Source: Burkholderiales bacterium (GTDB lineage Bacteria > Pseudomonadota > Gammaproteobacteria > Burkholderiales > Burkholderiaceae_C). From it: a DNA stretch of 64,000 bases. The position numbers were made by a program, and so were the translations under genes. Positions 22,105 through 32,548 of this stretch are shown here, piece by piece. The notes under the pieces were generated by a model. The model did no database searches and had not been told where the DNA came from. It saw only the letters and a list, made by a program, of their open reading frames with translations. The stretch lies in assembly GCA_017307855.1 (NCBI GenBank), contig JAFKGD010000004.1:124001-188000 (forward strand). Direction: 5' to 3'. Within the stretch, counting starts at the first letter, position 1; each line of letters starts with the position of its first letter.

Positions 22105-23424
22105 TCAGCGCCTCGCCTTCACCGTGAGGTCAACCTCACCGTCGGCAAGGGTTGCCACCACCGGCTGGCCCGGCCGCACGCTCGCAGCCTGCGTGACGGG
22201 CTTGCCAGCACTGTCGGCGAGCCAGGCATAACCGCGCTGCAGCACCAGCGCCGGATCGAGAAGTGCGAGCCCGCGCTGGGATTGCGCCAGGCGTGCACGG
22301 TGGCGGTCGACGGCCAGGGCACCGGCCGCCGGCAACCGGCGCGCCATGTCGTCCTGCCGGGTGCGCTCGAACGAGATCGCCCGGCTCGCCGCCTCGCGTA
22401 ACCGGGCGCCCTGATGCTGCAAGCCGACCTGCTGTCGTACCAGCAAGGCCGATGGCCGTCCCAACCGATGGGCCGCGCGATCGAGCCGCTGGGCCTGCAC
22501 ATCGAGGCGGCGACTCACGGCATCGATCAGCCGGCCTTCCATCAGTTCGACGGCACGCAGCCAGGCCTGAAGGGGTTGCGCCGCGATCTCGGCTGCCGCA
22601 GTGGGCGTGGGCGCGCGCACGTCCGCGCAGAAGTCGGCAATGGTGAAATCGGTTTCATGACCAACGCCGCTGATGAGAGGCACCGGGCTGCGCACGATGG
22701 TGCGGGCCAGCCGCTCGTCGTTGAAAGCCCACAGGTCTTCGATGGAGCCGCCTCCGCGCACCAGCAGGATGACGTCGGGCGCACCGGGTGCGCGGGCTTC
22801 GACGCGTGCATAGAGCGATTCGAGCGCCCGGACCAGTTCTCCGGACGCGGCCTGGCCCTGCACCTGCGACGGTGCGATGACGACCGGCACGTGCGGGGCG
22901 CGTCGGCGCAGGGCTGTCACCACGTCGTGCAGTGCGGCCGCGCCCGGCGACGTCACGACGCCGATGCTGCGCGCGGCCACGGGCACCGGTCGCTTTCGCG
23001 ACGTCTCGAACAGGCCTTCTTCTTCAAGGCGTGCCTTCAACCGAAGGAACTGCTCGAATAACGCGCCCTGGCCCGCACGCGACATGGCTTCGACAACCAG
23101 TTGCAGGTCGCCGCGCGGCTCGTATACGGCAAGGCGCCCGCGCACTTCGACGCGCTCGCCGTCGCGCGGCTGGAAATCGAGCAAGCCAGCGGCGCGGCGG
23201 AACATCGCACAGCGCAACTGGCCGTCGGCATCCTTGAGCGAGAAGTAGCAATGGCCGCTGGCCGCGCGCGAAAAGCCGGAAATCTCGCCCGTGACCGCCA
23301 CCGGGTTGAAACGCGTTTGCAGGGCATCCGCGATGGCACGGCACAGCGCTCCCACCGCCCACGCACGGCTCTCGCCCAAGGCTGGAGCCGCTCCATCTTT
23401 GCCGGTCGTGTCAAGCCAGGACAC
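22105..23424 (-). CDS. xseA: Exodeoxyribonuclease VII large subunit
   Basis: A 439-residue catalytic subunit of the single-strand nuclease ExoVII. It has the N-terminal OB-fold (VTGEISGFSRAASGHCYFSLKD), the central catalytic region with RGGGSIEDLWAFNDE and SGVGHETDFTIADF, then a long helical Arg-rich segment. xseB is not in the window. It starts the gene order xseA, exbB, exbD, lpxK, kdsB, adk that is common in Comamonadaceae, and is divergent from exbB. Confidence 0.95.
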   Translation of the reverse strand: MSWLDTTGKDGAAPALGESRAWAVGALCRAIADALQTRFNPVAVTGEISGFSRAASGHCYFSLKDADGQLRCAMFRRAAGLLDFQPRDGERVEVRGRLAVYEPRGDLQLVVEAMSRAGQGALFEQFLRLKARLEEEGLFETSRKRPVPVAARSIGVVTSPGAAALHDVVTALRRRAPHVPVVIAPSQVQGQAASGELVRALESLYARVEARAPGAPDVILLVRGGGSIEDLWAFNDERLARTIVRSPVPLISGVGHETDFTIADFCADVRAPTPTAAAEIAAQPLQAWLRAVELMEGRLIDAVSRRLDVQAQRLDRAAHRLGRPSALLVRQQVGLQHQGARLREAASRAISFERTRQDDMARRLPAAGALAVDRHRARLAQSQRGLALLDPALVLQRGYAWLADSAGKPVTQAASVRPGQPVVATLADGEVDLTVKARR

Positions 23425-23760
23425 GCAATTCGTCCACAGAAGCTCGCGAGAGCCAGATTAACCCGGAAAAGCCACTGGGAAATGACGATTTTTCGAAGCA
23501 AGTCATTGATTTATAAGATTTTTTGTTTGCTCAAAATGTCATCGAATTGTCACCAGCGTTAACTGGCGCGGGTTGGCGCGCTCTCACCACAGGGTTGTTC
23601 ACAAAGTTATCCACAGAAAATGTGGGCCGCGACCTACTTTGAAATGCGCAGGCCAGTTGTTCGCTGGCGAGCCTTGCGCGCCGTCTGCGCTGGGCCATAA
23701 TCGGCCGGCGTTTTTCGCCACATGGCACATTGCCGCTGCAGTCCGTACCGAGGGGGTTTT
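23425..23760. other. Intergenic region with AT-rich patch and DnaA boxes
   Basis: This gene-free stretch between the divergent xseA and exbB genes has an AT-rich patch at about 23480-23550, very unlike the surrounding DNA. It is followed by a perfect DnaA box TTATCCACA (23607-23615) and a near match TTGTTCACA (23595-23603) in the same orientation, 12 bases apart. The ribosome-binding site of exbB lies at its right end. Confidence 0.6.
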
Positions 23761-24396
23761 TTGCTTTCGATCATACAAGCCGCAGGTTGGCCGATCTGGC
23801 CCCTGATCACCTGCTCCATCCTTGCGCTGGCCCTGATCATCGAGCGTTTCGTCAGCCTGAAGACGGCCCGCATCGCGCCACCCCGCCTGCTGGACGAAGC
23901 CATCGGCGTCTCGCGGGGCGGCGTGCCCTCCCCCGATATCGTCACCAAGCTCGAGCAGAACTCGGCCCTCGGGGAAGTGCTGGCCAGCGGCTTCCGGGCG
24001 CTGAACGCCAATCCGCGCTGCTCGGAGGAGGATCTTCGCGCCAGCATGGAAGGCACGGGGCGGCTGGTGGCGCACCGGCTCGAGCGCTACCTTGCCGCGC
24101 TTGGAACCATTGCTTCGGCCGCGCCCCTTCTGGGCCTGCTCGGCACGGTCATCGGCATGATCGAGATCTTCGGCTCGCAGGCCCCCACTGGCGCGGGCGG
24201 CGTCAGCGGCAATCCGGGCCAGCTGGCGCACGGGATTTCGATCGCGCTCTACAACACCGCCTTCGGCCTGATCGTCGCCATCCCGGCGCTGATCTTCTGG
24301 CGCTATTTCCGTTCCCGGGTTGACGCCTACCTGCTCACGCTGGAACTGTCGGCTGAGCGTTTCGTGCGCCACCTGAACTCCCTGCGCGCGGCATGA
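23761..24396 (+). CDS. exbB: MotA/TolQ/ExbB proton channel protein
   Basis: A protein of about 211 residues with three membrane helices: a first helix in IIQAAGWPIWPLITCSILALALI, and a TM2-TM3 hairpin with APLLGLLGTVIGMIEIF and IALYNTAFGLIVAIPALIFW, the proton-channel core of the family. The TTG at 23761 is favoured because GAGGGGG ends 4 bases upstream and the product then begins LSIIQAAGWPIW as in relatives; an ATG at 23722 would add 13 unrelated residues. It overlaps exbD by 4 bases. The partner TonB or TolA is not in the window. Confidence 0.93.
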   Translation: MLSIIQAAGWPIWPLITCSILALALIIERFVSLKTARIAPPRLLDEAIGVSRGGVPSPDIVTKLEQNSALGEVLASGFRALNANPRCSEEDLRASMEGTGRLVAHRLERYLAALGTIASAAPLLGLLGTVIGMIEIFGSQAPTGAGGVSGNPGQLAHGISIALYNTAFGLIVAIPALIFWRYFRSRVDAYLLTLELSAERFVRHLNSLRAA

Positions 24397-24812
24397 ACTT
24401 CCGACCGCGTCCGAAGGAAGAACCCGAGATCAACCTGATCCCGTTCATCGACGTGCTGCTGGTGATTTTGATCTTCCTGATGCTCACCACCACCTACAGC
24501 AAGTTCACCGAGTTGCAGCTAACGCTGCCTGTGGCCGATGCGGATGCGCAGCGTGACTATCCCAAGGAAGTGGTGGTGGCGGTGGCGTCAGACGGGCGTT
24601 ATTCCATCAACAAGACTGCGGTCGAAGGCCGAAGCGTCGAAATCGTGGCGGCCGCGCTGGCGCGCGCCGCCGTGGCCGGCAAAGACAGCGTGATCATCAT
24701 CAGCGCAGATGCCAACGCAGCGCACCAGTCGGTCGTCACTGTGATGGAAGCGGCGCGCCGCGCGGGCCTGAGCCAGATCACATTCGCCACGCAGTCCTCC
24801 GGGTCGCGCTGA
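24393..24812 (+). CDS. exbD: Biopolymer transport protein ExbD/TolR
   Basis: A 139-residue inner-membrane protein: a single membrane helix (INLIPFIDVLLVILIFLML) with the conserved membrane Asp in PFIDVLLV that carries protons, then a periplasmic domain ending GLSQITFATQ. It overlaps exbB (ATGA) and is followed one base later by lpxK, so the energy-transducing pair is cotranscribed with lipid A and KDO genes. Confidence 0.95.
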   Translation: MNFRPRPKEEPEINLIPFIDVLLVILIFLMLTTTYSKFTELQLTLPVADADAQRDYPKEVVVAVASDGRYSINKTAVEGRSVEIVAAALARAAVAGKDSVIIISADANAAHQSVVTVMEAARRAGLSQITFATQSSGSR

Positions 24813-24813
24813 C

Positions 24814-25803
24814 ATGGCGCTGCAGCAGGCGTGGCTGCGGCGAGGCGCCACGGCCACGGCGCTGTGGCCCGTTTCGCTGCTCTATCGTGCCGTTGTCTCG
24901 CTGCGACGATCCGCCTACCGTGCCGGCCTGTTGCGCACGACGCGGATCGCCAGGCCCGTCATCGTGGTGGGCAATGTCGTCGCCGGCGGGGCGGGCAAAA
25001 CGCCGGTGGTCATCGCACTGGTCAATCATCTGCGCCGGCGCGGCATCCCGGCGGGCGTGATCTCTCGTGGATACGGCCGCGCCACCCGCGACTGCCGCGA
25101 GGTTCGGGCCAACAGCGCCGCAGCCGACAGCGGTGACGAGCCCCTGCTGATCGCGCGTGCCACCGGCGTACCGGTGGTCGTGGCACCGCGCCGCGCCGAA
25201 GCAGCGCGGGCACTGCTCGACCGGCATCCAGACGTTCAGTTGATCGTCTGTGACGATGGGCTGCAGCATCTCGCGCTGGCGCGTGATCTGGAAATCTGTG
25301 TTTTCGACGCCCGCGGGACAGGCAACGGCTGGCTGCTGCCGGCCGGTCCACTGCGCGAACCCTGGCCTCGCGTGGTCGACTTCATCCTGCATCCGCCTGA
25401 GCGCGCCATGCTCGGCGGCCTTGCCATCCAGCGACGGCTGGCCAGCCATGCTGTCGACGGCGATGGACGGCGGATTCCTCTGGCATCGTTGCGCGGCCAG
25501 CGAGCCACGGCCATGGCTGCCATCGCCCAGCCGCAGCGGTTTTTCGACATGCTGCGCGGGGAGGCCGGGATCGAGCTCTCGGAATGCATCGCCCTGCCCG
25601 ATCACGCCGACCTGTCGCGGTGGCAGCCGCCAGCGGGCGTGCTGCTGTGCACCGAGAAGGATGCCGTGAAGCTGTGGCCGCACCACCGCCAGGCATTGGC
25701 AGTGCCGCTGGAGGTGGAAATCGAGCCGGCGTTCTGGGCCGCACTGGATGCCTGGCTGGACCAGCGGTCGCTATCATCGGCGCATGGACACCAAACTGAT
25801 TGA
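24814..25803 (+). CDS. lpxK: Tetraacyldisaccharide 4'-kinase
   Basis: A 329-residue membrane-associated kinase that phosphorylates the 4' position of the lipid A disaccharide precursor. The P-loop [12 protein letters not shown] is at residues 53-64, followed by GVISRGYGR and the [19 protein letters not shown] segment that holds catalytic Asp residues. The length is normal. Its last 20 bases overlap the Trm112-family gene. Confidence 0.96.
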   Translation: MALQQAWLRRGATATALWPVSLLYRAVVSLRRSAYRAGLLRTTRIARPVIVVGNVVAGGAGKTPVVIALVNHLRRRGIPAGVISRGYGRATRDCREVRANSAAADSGDEPLLIARATGVPVVVAPRRAEAARALLDRHPDVQLIVCDDGLQHLALARDLEICVFDARGTGNGWLLPAGPLREPWPRVVDFILHPPERAMLGGLAIQRRLASHAVDGDGRRIPLASLRGQRATAMAAIAQPQRFFDMLRGEAGIELSECIALPDHADLSRWQPPAGVLLCTEKDAVKLWPHHRQALAVPLEVEIEPAFWAALDAWLDQRSLSSAHGHQTD

Positions 25804-25962
25804 GTTGCTGGTCTGCCCCGTCACCAAGGGTACGCTGCAGTACGACCGCGAGCGCCAGGAACTCGTCTCGCGCAGCGCCCGGCTGGCCTACCCGGTGCGC
25901 GACGGTATCCCCATCCTGCTCGAGACCGAAGCCCGCACGTTGACCGATGCGGAACTCGGGCT

Positions 25963-25966
<4 letters not shown>
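25784..25966 (+). CDS. Trm112 family (YcaR-like) small protein
   Basis: A 60-residue protein beginning [18 protein letters not shown], with [17 protein letters not shown], the pattern of the UPF0434/Trm112 group that is regularly encoded between lpxK and kdsB. Only one Cys of the zinc site seen in the eukaryotic protein remains (LLVCPV). It overlaps lpxK by 20 bases and kdsB by 4, so translation is coupled. Confidence 0.9.
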
Positions 25967-27514
<1,548 letters not shown>

Positions 27515-27548
27515 CGGGCTGCGGCCGTCGTCATTCCGTTCATCACAC

Positions 27549-27572
27549 CACGGGGCGCTTCGGCGCCCCGTG
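27549..27572. terminator. UUCG-capped hairpin after adk
   Basis: CACGGGGCGC-TTCG-GCGCCCCGTG forms a 10-base-pair stem with a stable tetraloop between two convergent genes. The T tract after it is short (CCGTTTCC), so it may need help or act mainly as mRNA 3' protection. Confidence 0.75.
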
Positions 27573-27598
27573 CCGTTTCCCAAGCGCCAGGGTAGCGC

Positions 27599-28078
27599 TC
27601 AGGCCGGGCTGGACCGCAGCCCGTATCCCTTGCCGTTCACAAACAGGTATTCGGCCCGCAGAACCGGATCGCCCTTCTCGTCGGTGAAGGCAAAGCCCAC
27701 CACCTCGATGGCCTGCCCCACCGCGAGCGGCTCGACCTGCCAGGCACGCAGGCGCGTCAGCGGAGCGAGTTCGATCTCCCATTGCGCGTCCCGCCGGGTG
27801 GGCAACGTGGTGCGCGCCAGCAGGTCGGGCGGCACGGGCGCCGTCTGCGCAGGCAGCGGACGCCGGGCGAGATCAGCCGGCAATACCGCCGGTGTCGCCA
27901 CGTCGAGCAGGATCTCGGCGTGCGGGTTCTGCCAGCGCACGCGTGCCACTCGACCGGCCAGGAACAGCGGGCGGTTCTGGTCGAAGCTGCTCCAGCCATG
28001 ATGCGCCCATGCAGAAACGCCGGCCGACGCCAGCACCGGCGCGCCCAGCGCCCAACCCATCCATTCCCGTCGCTTCAT
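27599..28078 (-). CDS. DUF6152-like exported protein
   Basis: This 159-residue protein has a Tat-like start (MKRREWMGWALGAPVLASAG) and a mature N-terminus AHHGWSSFDQNRPLFLAGRVARVRWQNPHAEI, the pattern of DUF6152. The C-terminus ADAEYLFVNGKGY-like segment (LRAEYLFVNGKGYGL) suits the same family. It is last in a three-gene minus-strand unit with a small membrane protein and an asparaginase. Function unknown. Confidence 0.75.
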   Translation of the reverse strand: MKRREWMGWALGAPVLASAGVSAWAHHGWSSFDQNRPLFLAGRVARVRWQNPHAEILLDVATPAVLPADLARRPLPAQTAPVPPDLLARTTLPTRRDAQWEIELAPLTRLRAWQVEPLAVGQAIEVVGFAFTDEKGDPVLRAEYLFVNGKGYGLRSSPA

Positions 28079-28116
28079 GCAGGTCACTCCTTTGTCGTTG
28101 GCGCCAGGCGCCGGCT

Positions 28117-28536
28117 TCACAGGTATCCGATCCAGCGTCCACAAGTGATGACGGCCAGCCAGACCAGCATCGACAGCCCCATTTGCGCCCGCGCCAGACC
28201 GTCCATACGGACCAGCGAGCCCCGCGCATGGAACCACGCGGCGTTGCAGCCCGCGACCACCAGCAGCAGCATCTTGAGATTGAATGCGCGATTGGCGAGA
28301 AGTTCAGCCGGCTGCAGCGCGAACATGACCAGTCCCGACAGCGCGGCCAAGCCAAAGCCCGACAGCGCAATCCCCATCGACAGGCGGGCCAGCGGCATCA
28401 GCGGCAAGGCAACGCCGCCAATTCCCCAGGCGCGGATCTCCAGCAGCACCAGGTTTCCCACCAGCAGCGCGATGCCGACAATATGGACGGTCTCGAGCGC
28501 GGGATAAAGCCAGGCAATGGACTGCAACGACTGCAC
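28117..28536 (-). CDS. Four-helix membrane protein (DUF6644-like)
   Basis: This 139-residue protein is almost wholly hydrophobic with four predicted membrane helices (for example VHIVGIALLVGNLVLLEIRAWG and MLLLVVAGCNAAWFHARG). His and Asn residues in the helices could bind heme, but this is not shown. It begins with GTG 4 bases after the asparaginase stop. Its pairing with a DUF6152-like exported protein recurs in related bacteria as far as I know; no function is assigned. Confidence 0.7.
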   Translation of the reverse strand: MQSLQSIAWLYPALETVHIVGIALLVGNLVLLEIRAWGIGGVALPLMPLARLSMGIALSGFGLAALSGLVMFALQPAELLANRAFNLKMLLLVVAGCNAAWFHARGSLVRMDGLARAQMGLSMLVWLAVITCGRWIGYL

Positions 28537-28540
28537 GTGG

Positions 28541-29476
28541 TCAGTCCCCGAGCGACAGCATCAGGCTCACTCGCGCTTTCACTGGCGACAGGTCGTCTGC
28601 ATCCGCGAACGCCGCATCGGCCGATGCAATGATGCGCCCCTGCGCGCATCGGGTCGCGCGCAGCACGCGCGTGCCCCCTTGCTGCGCTCGCGCCAGCGCG
28701 GCTTCCAGCGCCTTGTGGACGGTTCCATTGCCCGTGGCGGCAACAATCAGGCCACGAGTGCCGTCAGCCACCAGAAGTTCCACCAGCCGCGCGTCGGCGC
28801 CTGCGTGGCTGGACACGATGTCCACGCGGGGCCATTCATGCGCGTCGCGCGCCAGCAGCGCCGCCTGCGGCGGCAACGGACGGGGCCAGCCGCGCAGCAG
28901 GCGCAGGCCGCCCTGCTCCACATAGCCGATGGGGCCGGCGTCTCCGCTGTCGAAGGCGTCCAGGCGGTACGTGTGGCTCTTGCGCACTTCGCGCGCGCCG
29001 TGGATGGCACCCGCGCAAACGGCCACCACGCCGCTGGCGCCGGGATGGCGCGCCACCGACACGGCATCCAGCAGATTCTGCGGACCGTCGGCCACCAGCG
29101 CCGTCGCGGGCCGCATGGCGCAGGCCAGTACCACCGGCTTGGACGGCTGCAGCACTTGCTGCAGGAACCATGCGGTTTCTTCCAGCGTATCGGTGCCATG
29201 CGTGACCACGATGCCTTGCACTTGCGTGTCGGCCAGCCAATGCGCCACCCTGAGTGCCAGTGCGCGCCAGGTGGCGTGGTCCATGTCCTTGCTGTCGAGC
29301 TGCGCCACCTGCTCGGCCACGAGGGGAACGTCGGCCAGCGCGGGTACGCTGGCGACGAGTTCGGCCACACCGAGCTGCGCCGCCGTGTAGCCGACATGGT
29401 CGCCACGCGCCGCAGCCGTGCCGGCGATGGTGCCGCCGGTCCCCAGAATCACGATCTTGTTGCTTGACACTTGCAA
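28541..29476 (-). CDS. Asparaginase family protein
   Basis: This 311-residue amidohydrolase has both active-site threonine motifs: [11 protein letters not shown] near the N-terminus and [15 protein letters not shown] in the first third, with a Lys in the expected later position. No signal peptide is visible, pointing to a cytoplasmic enzyme. It probably starts at TTG 29476; the GTG two codons later is an alternative. The start codon lies 9 bases from the first of two SOS boxes shared with lexA, so LexA could also affect this operon. Confidence 0.88.
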   Translation of the reverse strand: MQVSSNKIVILGTGGTIAGTAAARGDHVGYTAAQLGVAELVASVPALADVPLVAEQVAQLDSKDMDHATWRALALRVAHWLADTQVQGIVVTHGTDTLEETAWFLQQVLQPSKPVVLACAMRPATALVADGPQNLLDAVSVARHPGASGVVAVCAGAIHGAREVRKSHTYRLDAFDSGDAGPIGYVEQGGLRLLRGWPRPLPPQAALLARDAHEWPRVDIVSSHAGADARLVELLVADGTRGLIVAATGNGTVHKALEAALARAQQGGTRVLRATRCAQGRIIASADAAFADADDLSPVKARVSLMLSLGD

Positions 29477-29485
29477 AGTCTTTCG

Positions 29486-29505
29486 AACTGATCAAAAATA
29501 CAGTT
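29486..29505. promoter_or_regulatory. SOS (LexA) box 1
   Basis: AACTG-N10-CAGTT is a symmetric CTG-N10-CAG site, the LexA box pattern of beta- and gammaproteobacteria. It lies between the divergent asparaginase and lexA genes and abuts box 2. Confidence 0.85.
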
Positions 29506-29524
29506 ACTGGATGAACACACAGTG
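29505..29524. promoter_or_regulatory. SOS (LexA) box 2
   Basis: TACTG-N10-CAGTG matches the Escherichia coli consensus arms TACTG/CAGTA at 9 of 10 positions. It shares one base with box 1 and lies 55 bases before the lexA ATG, as expected for lexA autorepression. Confidence 0.88.
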
Positions 29525-29579
29525 TTGTGATGTTCGCTCAATGGATCCCTGTCCCGGCCTGTCCCAAGAAGGAGCCGTC

Positions 29580-30254
29580 ATGATCGAGAGTCCCAAGCTC
29601 ACCGCCCGCCAGCAGCAGATCCTGCAGCTGATTGAAAGCGTCATCGCGCGCACAGGTGCGCCTCCTACGCGGGCCGAGATCGCGGCCGAGCTCGGCTTCC
29701 GCTCCGCCAATGCAGCCGAGGAACATCTTCAGGCGCTGGCTCGCAAGGGGGTCATCGAACTGGTGAGTGGCACCTCACGCGGCATCCGCCTCAAGAGCGA
29801 CACGCTGCGTTCGCTGCACGAATCGCGCACCAAGCAGTTCAGCCTGCCCTTGCCCAGCCTCGCGCAGCTGGCATTGCCGCTGGTGGGCCGCGTCGCGGCG
29901 GGGTCTCCGATTCTCGCCCAGGAACATGTCGACCAGACTTACTACGTCGAAAGCAGCCTGTTCCAGCGCAGGCCCGATTACCTGCTGAAGGTGCGCGGCA
30001 TGTCCATGCGCGACGCCGGCATCATGGATGGCGACCTGCTGGCCGTGCAATCAACGCGGGAGGCCAAGAACGGCCAGATCGTGGTGGCGCGGCTGGGTGA
30101 CGAGGTCACCGTCAAGCGCTACCGCCGCAACCGCGACGTGATCGAACTCCACGCCGAGAACCCCGACTACCAGACCATCGTCGTCGAGGCCGGTGAGCCT
30201 TTCGAGATCGAAGGTCTCGCGGTCGGCCTGATCCGCAACACCATGTTGATGTAG
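29580..30254 (+). CDS. lexA: SOS repressor LexA
   Basis: A 224-residue repressor of the SOS regulon. The winged helix is in [19 protein letters not shown]...[13 protein letters not shown]; the self-cleavage bond is Ala107-Gly108 in GRVAAGSP; the Ser-Lys dyad is Ser142 (GMSMRDAG) and Lys179 (EVTVKRY). The ATG at 29580 follows AAGAAGGAG. Two abutting SOS boxes lie 55 bases upstream, so it is autoregulated. Confidence 0.97.
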   Translation: MIESPKLTARQQQILQLIESVIARTGAPPTRAEIAAELGFRSANAAEEHLQALARKGVIELVSGTSRGIRLKSDTLRSLHESRTKQFSLPLPSLAQLALPLVGRVAAGSPILAQEHVDQTYYVESSLFQRRPDYLLKVRGMSMRDAGIMDGDLLAVQSTREAKNGQIVVARLGDEVTVKRYRRNRDVIELHAENPDYQTIVVEAGEPFEIEGLAVGLIRNTMLM

Positions 30255-30374
30255 GCCCGCCCTGCATCGGCCCGGCAGCAGGTGGCGGGCGTATGGCATG
30301 AAGCCATCACCCTGCTGTCGGTCTTCTCGAATCCTGCCTGTGTTCAACCACTTGCCTTTTCTGGAAGAAACAAC

Positions 30375-30731
30375 ATGGGAATCGCCCTCCTCGCGCTCGA
30401 AGGTCTCTTCACCCCGCTGCAGGCCCTGCTGAACCAGGCCACCGCACGCCGTCAGACTGCGGTGCCCGCAGGCCGCACGCTGGGCGGAAACGACAAAAAC
30501 GCCTCGGCCAACGACGCTCTCATGTCGCGCCCCGCTGCAACGCGAGGACCGGCACATGGCAGCAGTCTGTCAGCCCCGCGCCGCCCGGCACAGCCGCATC
30601 GACCGCTCCGCGTGGTGCGCGTCATCGATCCCAAGGCCCGCGACGCAGGGCGGCTCGTCATCAGCGGTCGCATGGCCGATGTCTGCGCAGAGCTCGACCG
30701 GCTGGCTGAGATCGAATCGCGACGGCACTGA
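30375..30731 (+). CDS. Hypothetical protein downstream of lexA
   Basis: This 118-residue protein is not recognised. The first 22 residues are hydrophobic (MGIALLALEGLFTPLQALLN), the middle is Arg/Pro/Ala-rich and probably disordered, and the C-terminus is ordered (LRVVRVIDPKARDAGRLVISGRMADVCAELDRLAEIE). GGAAGAAA precedes the ATG. Its position after lexA would suit an SOS-linked function such as a division inhibitor, but there is no homology visible and no SOS box between the two genes. Confidence 0.65.
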   Translation: MGIALLALEGLFTPLQALLNQATARRQTAVPAGRTLGGNDKNASANDALMSRPAATRGPAHGSSLSAPRRPAQPHRPLRVVRVIDPKARDAGRLVISGRMADVCAELDRLAEIESRRH

Positions 30732-30819
30732 ACACACTTAGGCAGGCCGTCAGCGCCGCCGCAGGCCGGAGCGCTCATGCGGTCGTGCTGATCAGACGGA
30801 TCGATGGCCGCCGGGAACG

Positions 30820-31341
30820 TCAGGTGGCTGCCTGCGCACCCGCAAGATAGTCTCGCTTGCCGAGGTTCACGCCGTTGTGGCGCAGGATGGCGTAGGCCGT
30901 CGTCACGTGGAAGAAGAAGTTGGGCAGCGCGTGCTGCCGAAGATAGTCTTCCCCCGACAGCGTGCGCGTGCGGTCGCGGCCCGCCGGGAACGTGATCTGC
31001 CTGGCCTCCGAGCCGTCGATCAAGTGCGGCTCGACGCTGTCGATGAATGCCAGCGTGCCCGCGATGCGCGCCTGGAGTTCAGGCAACGTGCTTTCACTGT
31101 CCTCATGGCGAGGTGCGTCGATACCCGCCAGGCGTGCGACGCAGAGCTTCGCGGAATCGCAGGCGATGGTCACCTGCCGCAGCAGCGGCAGCATGTCGGG
31201 CGCAAGTCGGGCGTTGGCAAGCACCGCCGGATCGTAGTGACGTGCCTGCGCATCGGCCTGCGCCTTGTCGAGCAGGTGGGAGAGATTGGACAGCATGGAG
31301 CGAAACACCGGAAGGCTGGCGGACGACATCGTGATCGACAT
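30820..31341 (-). CDS. DUF1993 domain protein
   Basis: A 173-residue protein with the DUF1993 (DinB-like four-helix) pattern: SLPVFRSMLSNLSHLLDKA near the start, ARLAPDMLPLLRQVTIACDSAK in helix 2 and HALPNFFFHVTTAYAILRHNGV near the end. The His residues of the last segment may bind metal as in DinB-like folds. The start MSITMSSASLPVF at 31341 is preferred over upstream in-frame codons. No function is known. Confidence 0.85.
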   Translation of the reverse strand: MSITMSSASLPVFRSMLSNLSHLLDKAQADAQARHYDPAVLANARLAPDMLPLLRQVTIACDSAKLCVARLAGIDAPRHEDSESTLPELQARIAGTLAFIDSVEPHLIDGSEARQITFPAGRDRTRTLSGEDYLRQHALPNFFFHVTTAYAILRHNGVNLGKRDYLAGAQAAT

Positions 31342-31441
31342 GAGTGATTCCGTGACGAAGTGGTTGACGGTGCGCCATGCTAGCCGCCTCCTGCAGCCCT
31401 TGCACGAACGTGAGCGGCATGCACGCGGCACAATGTCGGCC

Positions 31442-32449
31442 ATGAATATTGTGATCCTCGATGACTACCAGGATGCGGTGCGCAAGTTGCCCTGCGCCGC
31501 CAAGCTCGACGCCTACACCGCCAAGGTCTACACCAACACCGTCAAGGGAATTGGACAGCTCTCGGTGCGCCTCAAGGACGCCGATGTCATCGTGCTCAAC
31601 CGCGAGCGCACGCACATCACGCGCGCGCTGATCGAGAAGCTCCCGCGCCTGAAACTCATCTCGCAGACCGGCAGGGTCGGCGCGCACGTGGACGTGGCTG
31701 CATGCACCGAGCGCGGCATTGCCGTGGCCGAGGGCACGGGCTCGCCTGTCGCACCGGCCGAACTGACCTGGGCGCTGATCATGGCAGCCACCCGCCGGCT
31801 GCCGCAGTACATCAGCAACCTCAAGCACGGCGCCTGGCAACAGTCGGGGCTCAAGTCCGCATCGATGCCGCCCAACTTCGGTCTCGGGTCGGTGCTCATG
31901 GGCAAGACCCTGGGAATCTGGGGCTATGGGCGCATCGGACAGCTCGTGGCGCGCTATGCCATCGCCTTCGGCATGCAGGTGGTTGTCTGGGGCAGCGAGG
32001 CGACGCGGGACCGTGCGCTGGCCGACGGCCTGCTGGTAGCGCCCGACCGCGAGACCTTTTTTTCCGAATGCGATGTGATCTCGCTGCACCTGCGGCTGGC
32101 CGACGGCACGCGTGGCGCCGTGACGCTGGATGACCTGTCGCGCATGAAGCCCACGGCATTGCTGGTCAACACATCGCGTGCCGAGTTGATAGAGGCCGAT
32201 GCGCTGATCGCCGCGCTCAACCGTGGGCGCCCCGGCCTGGCGGCTATCGACGTATTCGAGAGCGAGCCGATACTGCAGGGTCACGCGCTGTTGCGCCTGG
32301 AAAACTGCATCTGCACCCCGCACATCGGCTACGTCGAGCAGGACAGCTATGAGTCCTACTTCGGCCAGGCGTTCGACAACGTGGTGAACTTCATCTCGGG
32401 CCGGCCGACCAACATCGTCAACCCGGGCGCCCTGCAAGTCCGCCGATGA
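31442..32449 (+). CDS. D-2-hydroxyacid dehydrogenase family protein
   Basis: A 335-residue NAD-dependent oxidoreductase. The nucleotide motif GYGRIG is at residues 161-166; catalytic Arg and the TSRAELIEADAL region follow, and the catalytic His is in CTPHIGY near the C-terminus. The sequence is closer to the phosphoglycerate dehydrogenase-like branch than to D-lactate dehydrogenase, but the substrate cannot be told. An ATG three codons upstream (31433) is also possible. Confidence 0.88.
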   Translation: MNIVILDDYQDAVRKLPCAAKLDAYTAKVYTNTVKGIGQLSVRLKDADVIVLNRERTHITRALIEKLPRLKLISQTGRVGAHVDVAACTERGIAVAEGTGSPVAPAELTWALIMAATRRLPQYISNLKHGAWQQSGLKSASMPPNFGLGSVLMGKTLGIWGYGRIGQLVARYAIAFGMQVVVWGSEATRDRALADGLLVAPDRETFFSECDVISLHLRLADGTRGAVTLDDLSRMKPTALLVNTSRAELIEADALIAALNRGRPGLAAIDVFESEPILQGHALLRLENCICTPHIGYVEQDSYESYFGQAFDNVVNFISGRPTNIVNPGALQVRR

Positions 32450-32465
32450 CGGCTTTCAATCGCTG

Positions 32466-32492
32466 AAAAAACAACGGGCCCTCGGGCCCGTT
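32466..32492. terminator. Bidirectional terminator between hydroxyacid dehydrogenase and fimV
   Basis: AACGGGCC-CTCG-GGCCCGTT (32473-32492) is an 8-base-pair stem. On the minus strand it is followed by a run of six T residues, so it mainly serves fimV; on the plus strand the T tract is weak. Confidence 0.8.
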
Positions 32493-32548
32493 CGTCATTG
32501 CCCCGCGATGCGGGCCTGAGCGGATGCGCCGTCAGCGCAACCCCTCGC

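Noticed and set aside
23425-23760. Replication origin
   Set aside because: Only two DnaA boxes are present and none of the genes that border chromosomal origins in this group are nearby.
30255-30374. SOS box before the gene downstream of lexA
   Set aside because: No CTG-N10-CAG with good arms was found, so separate SOS control of this gene is not supported.
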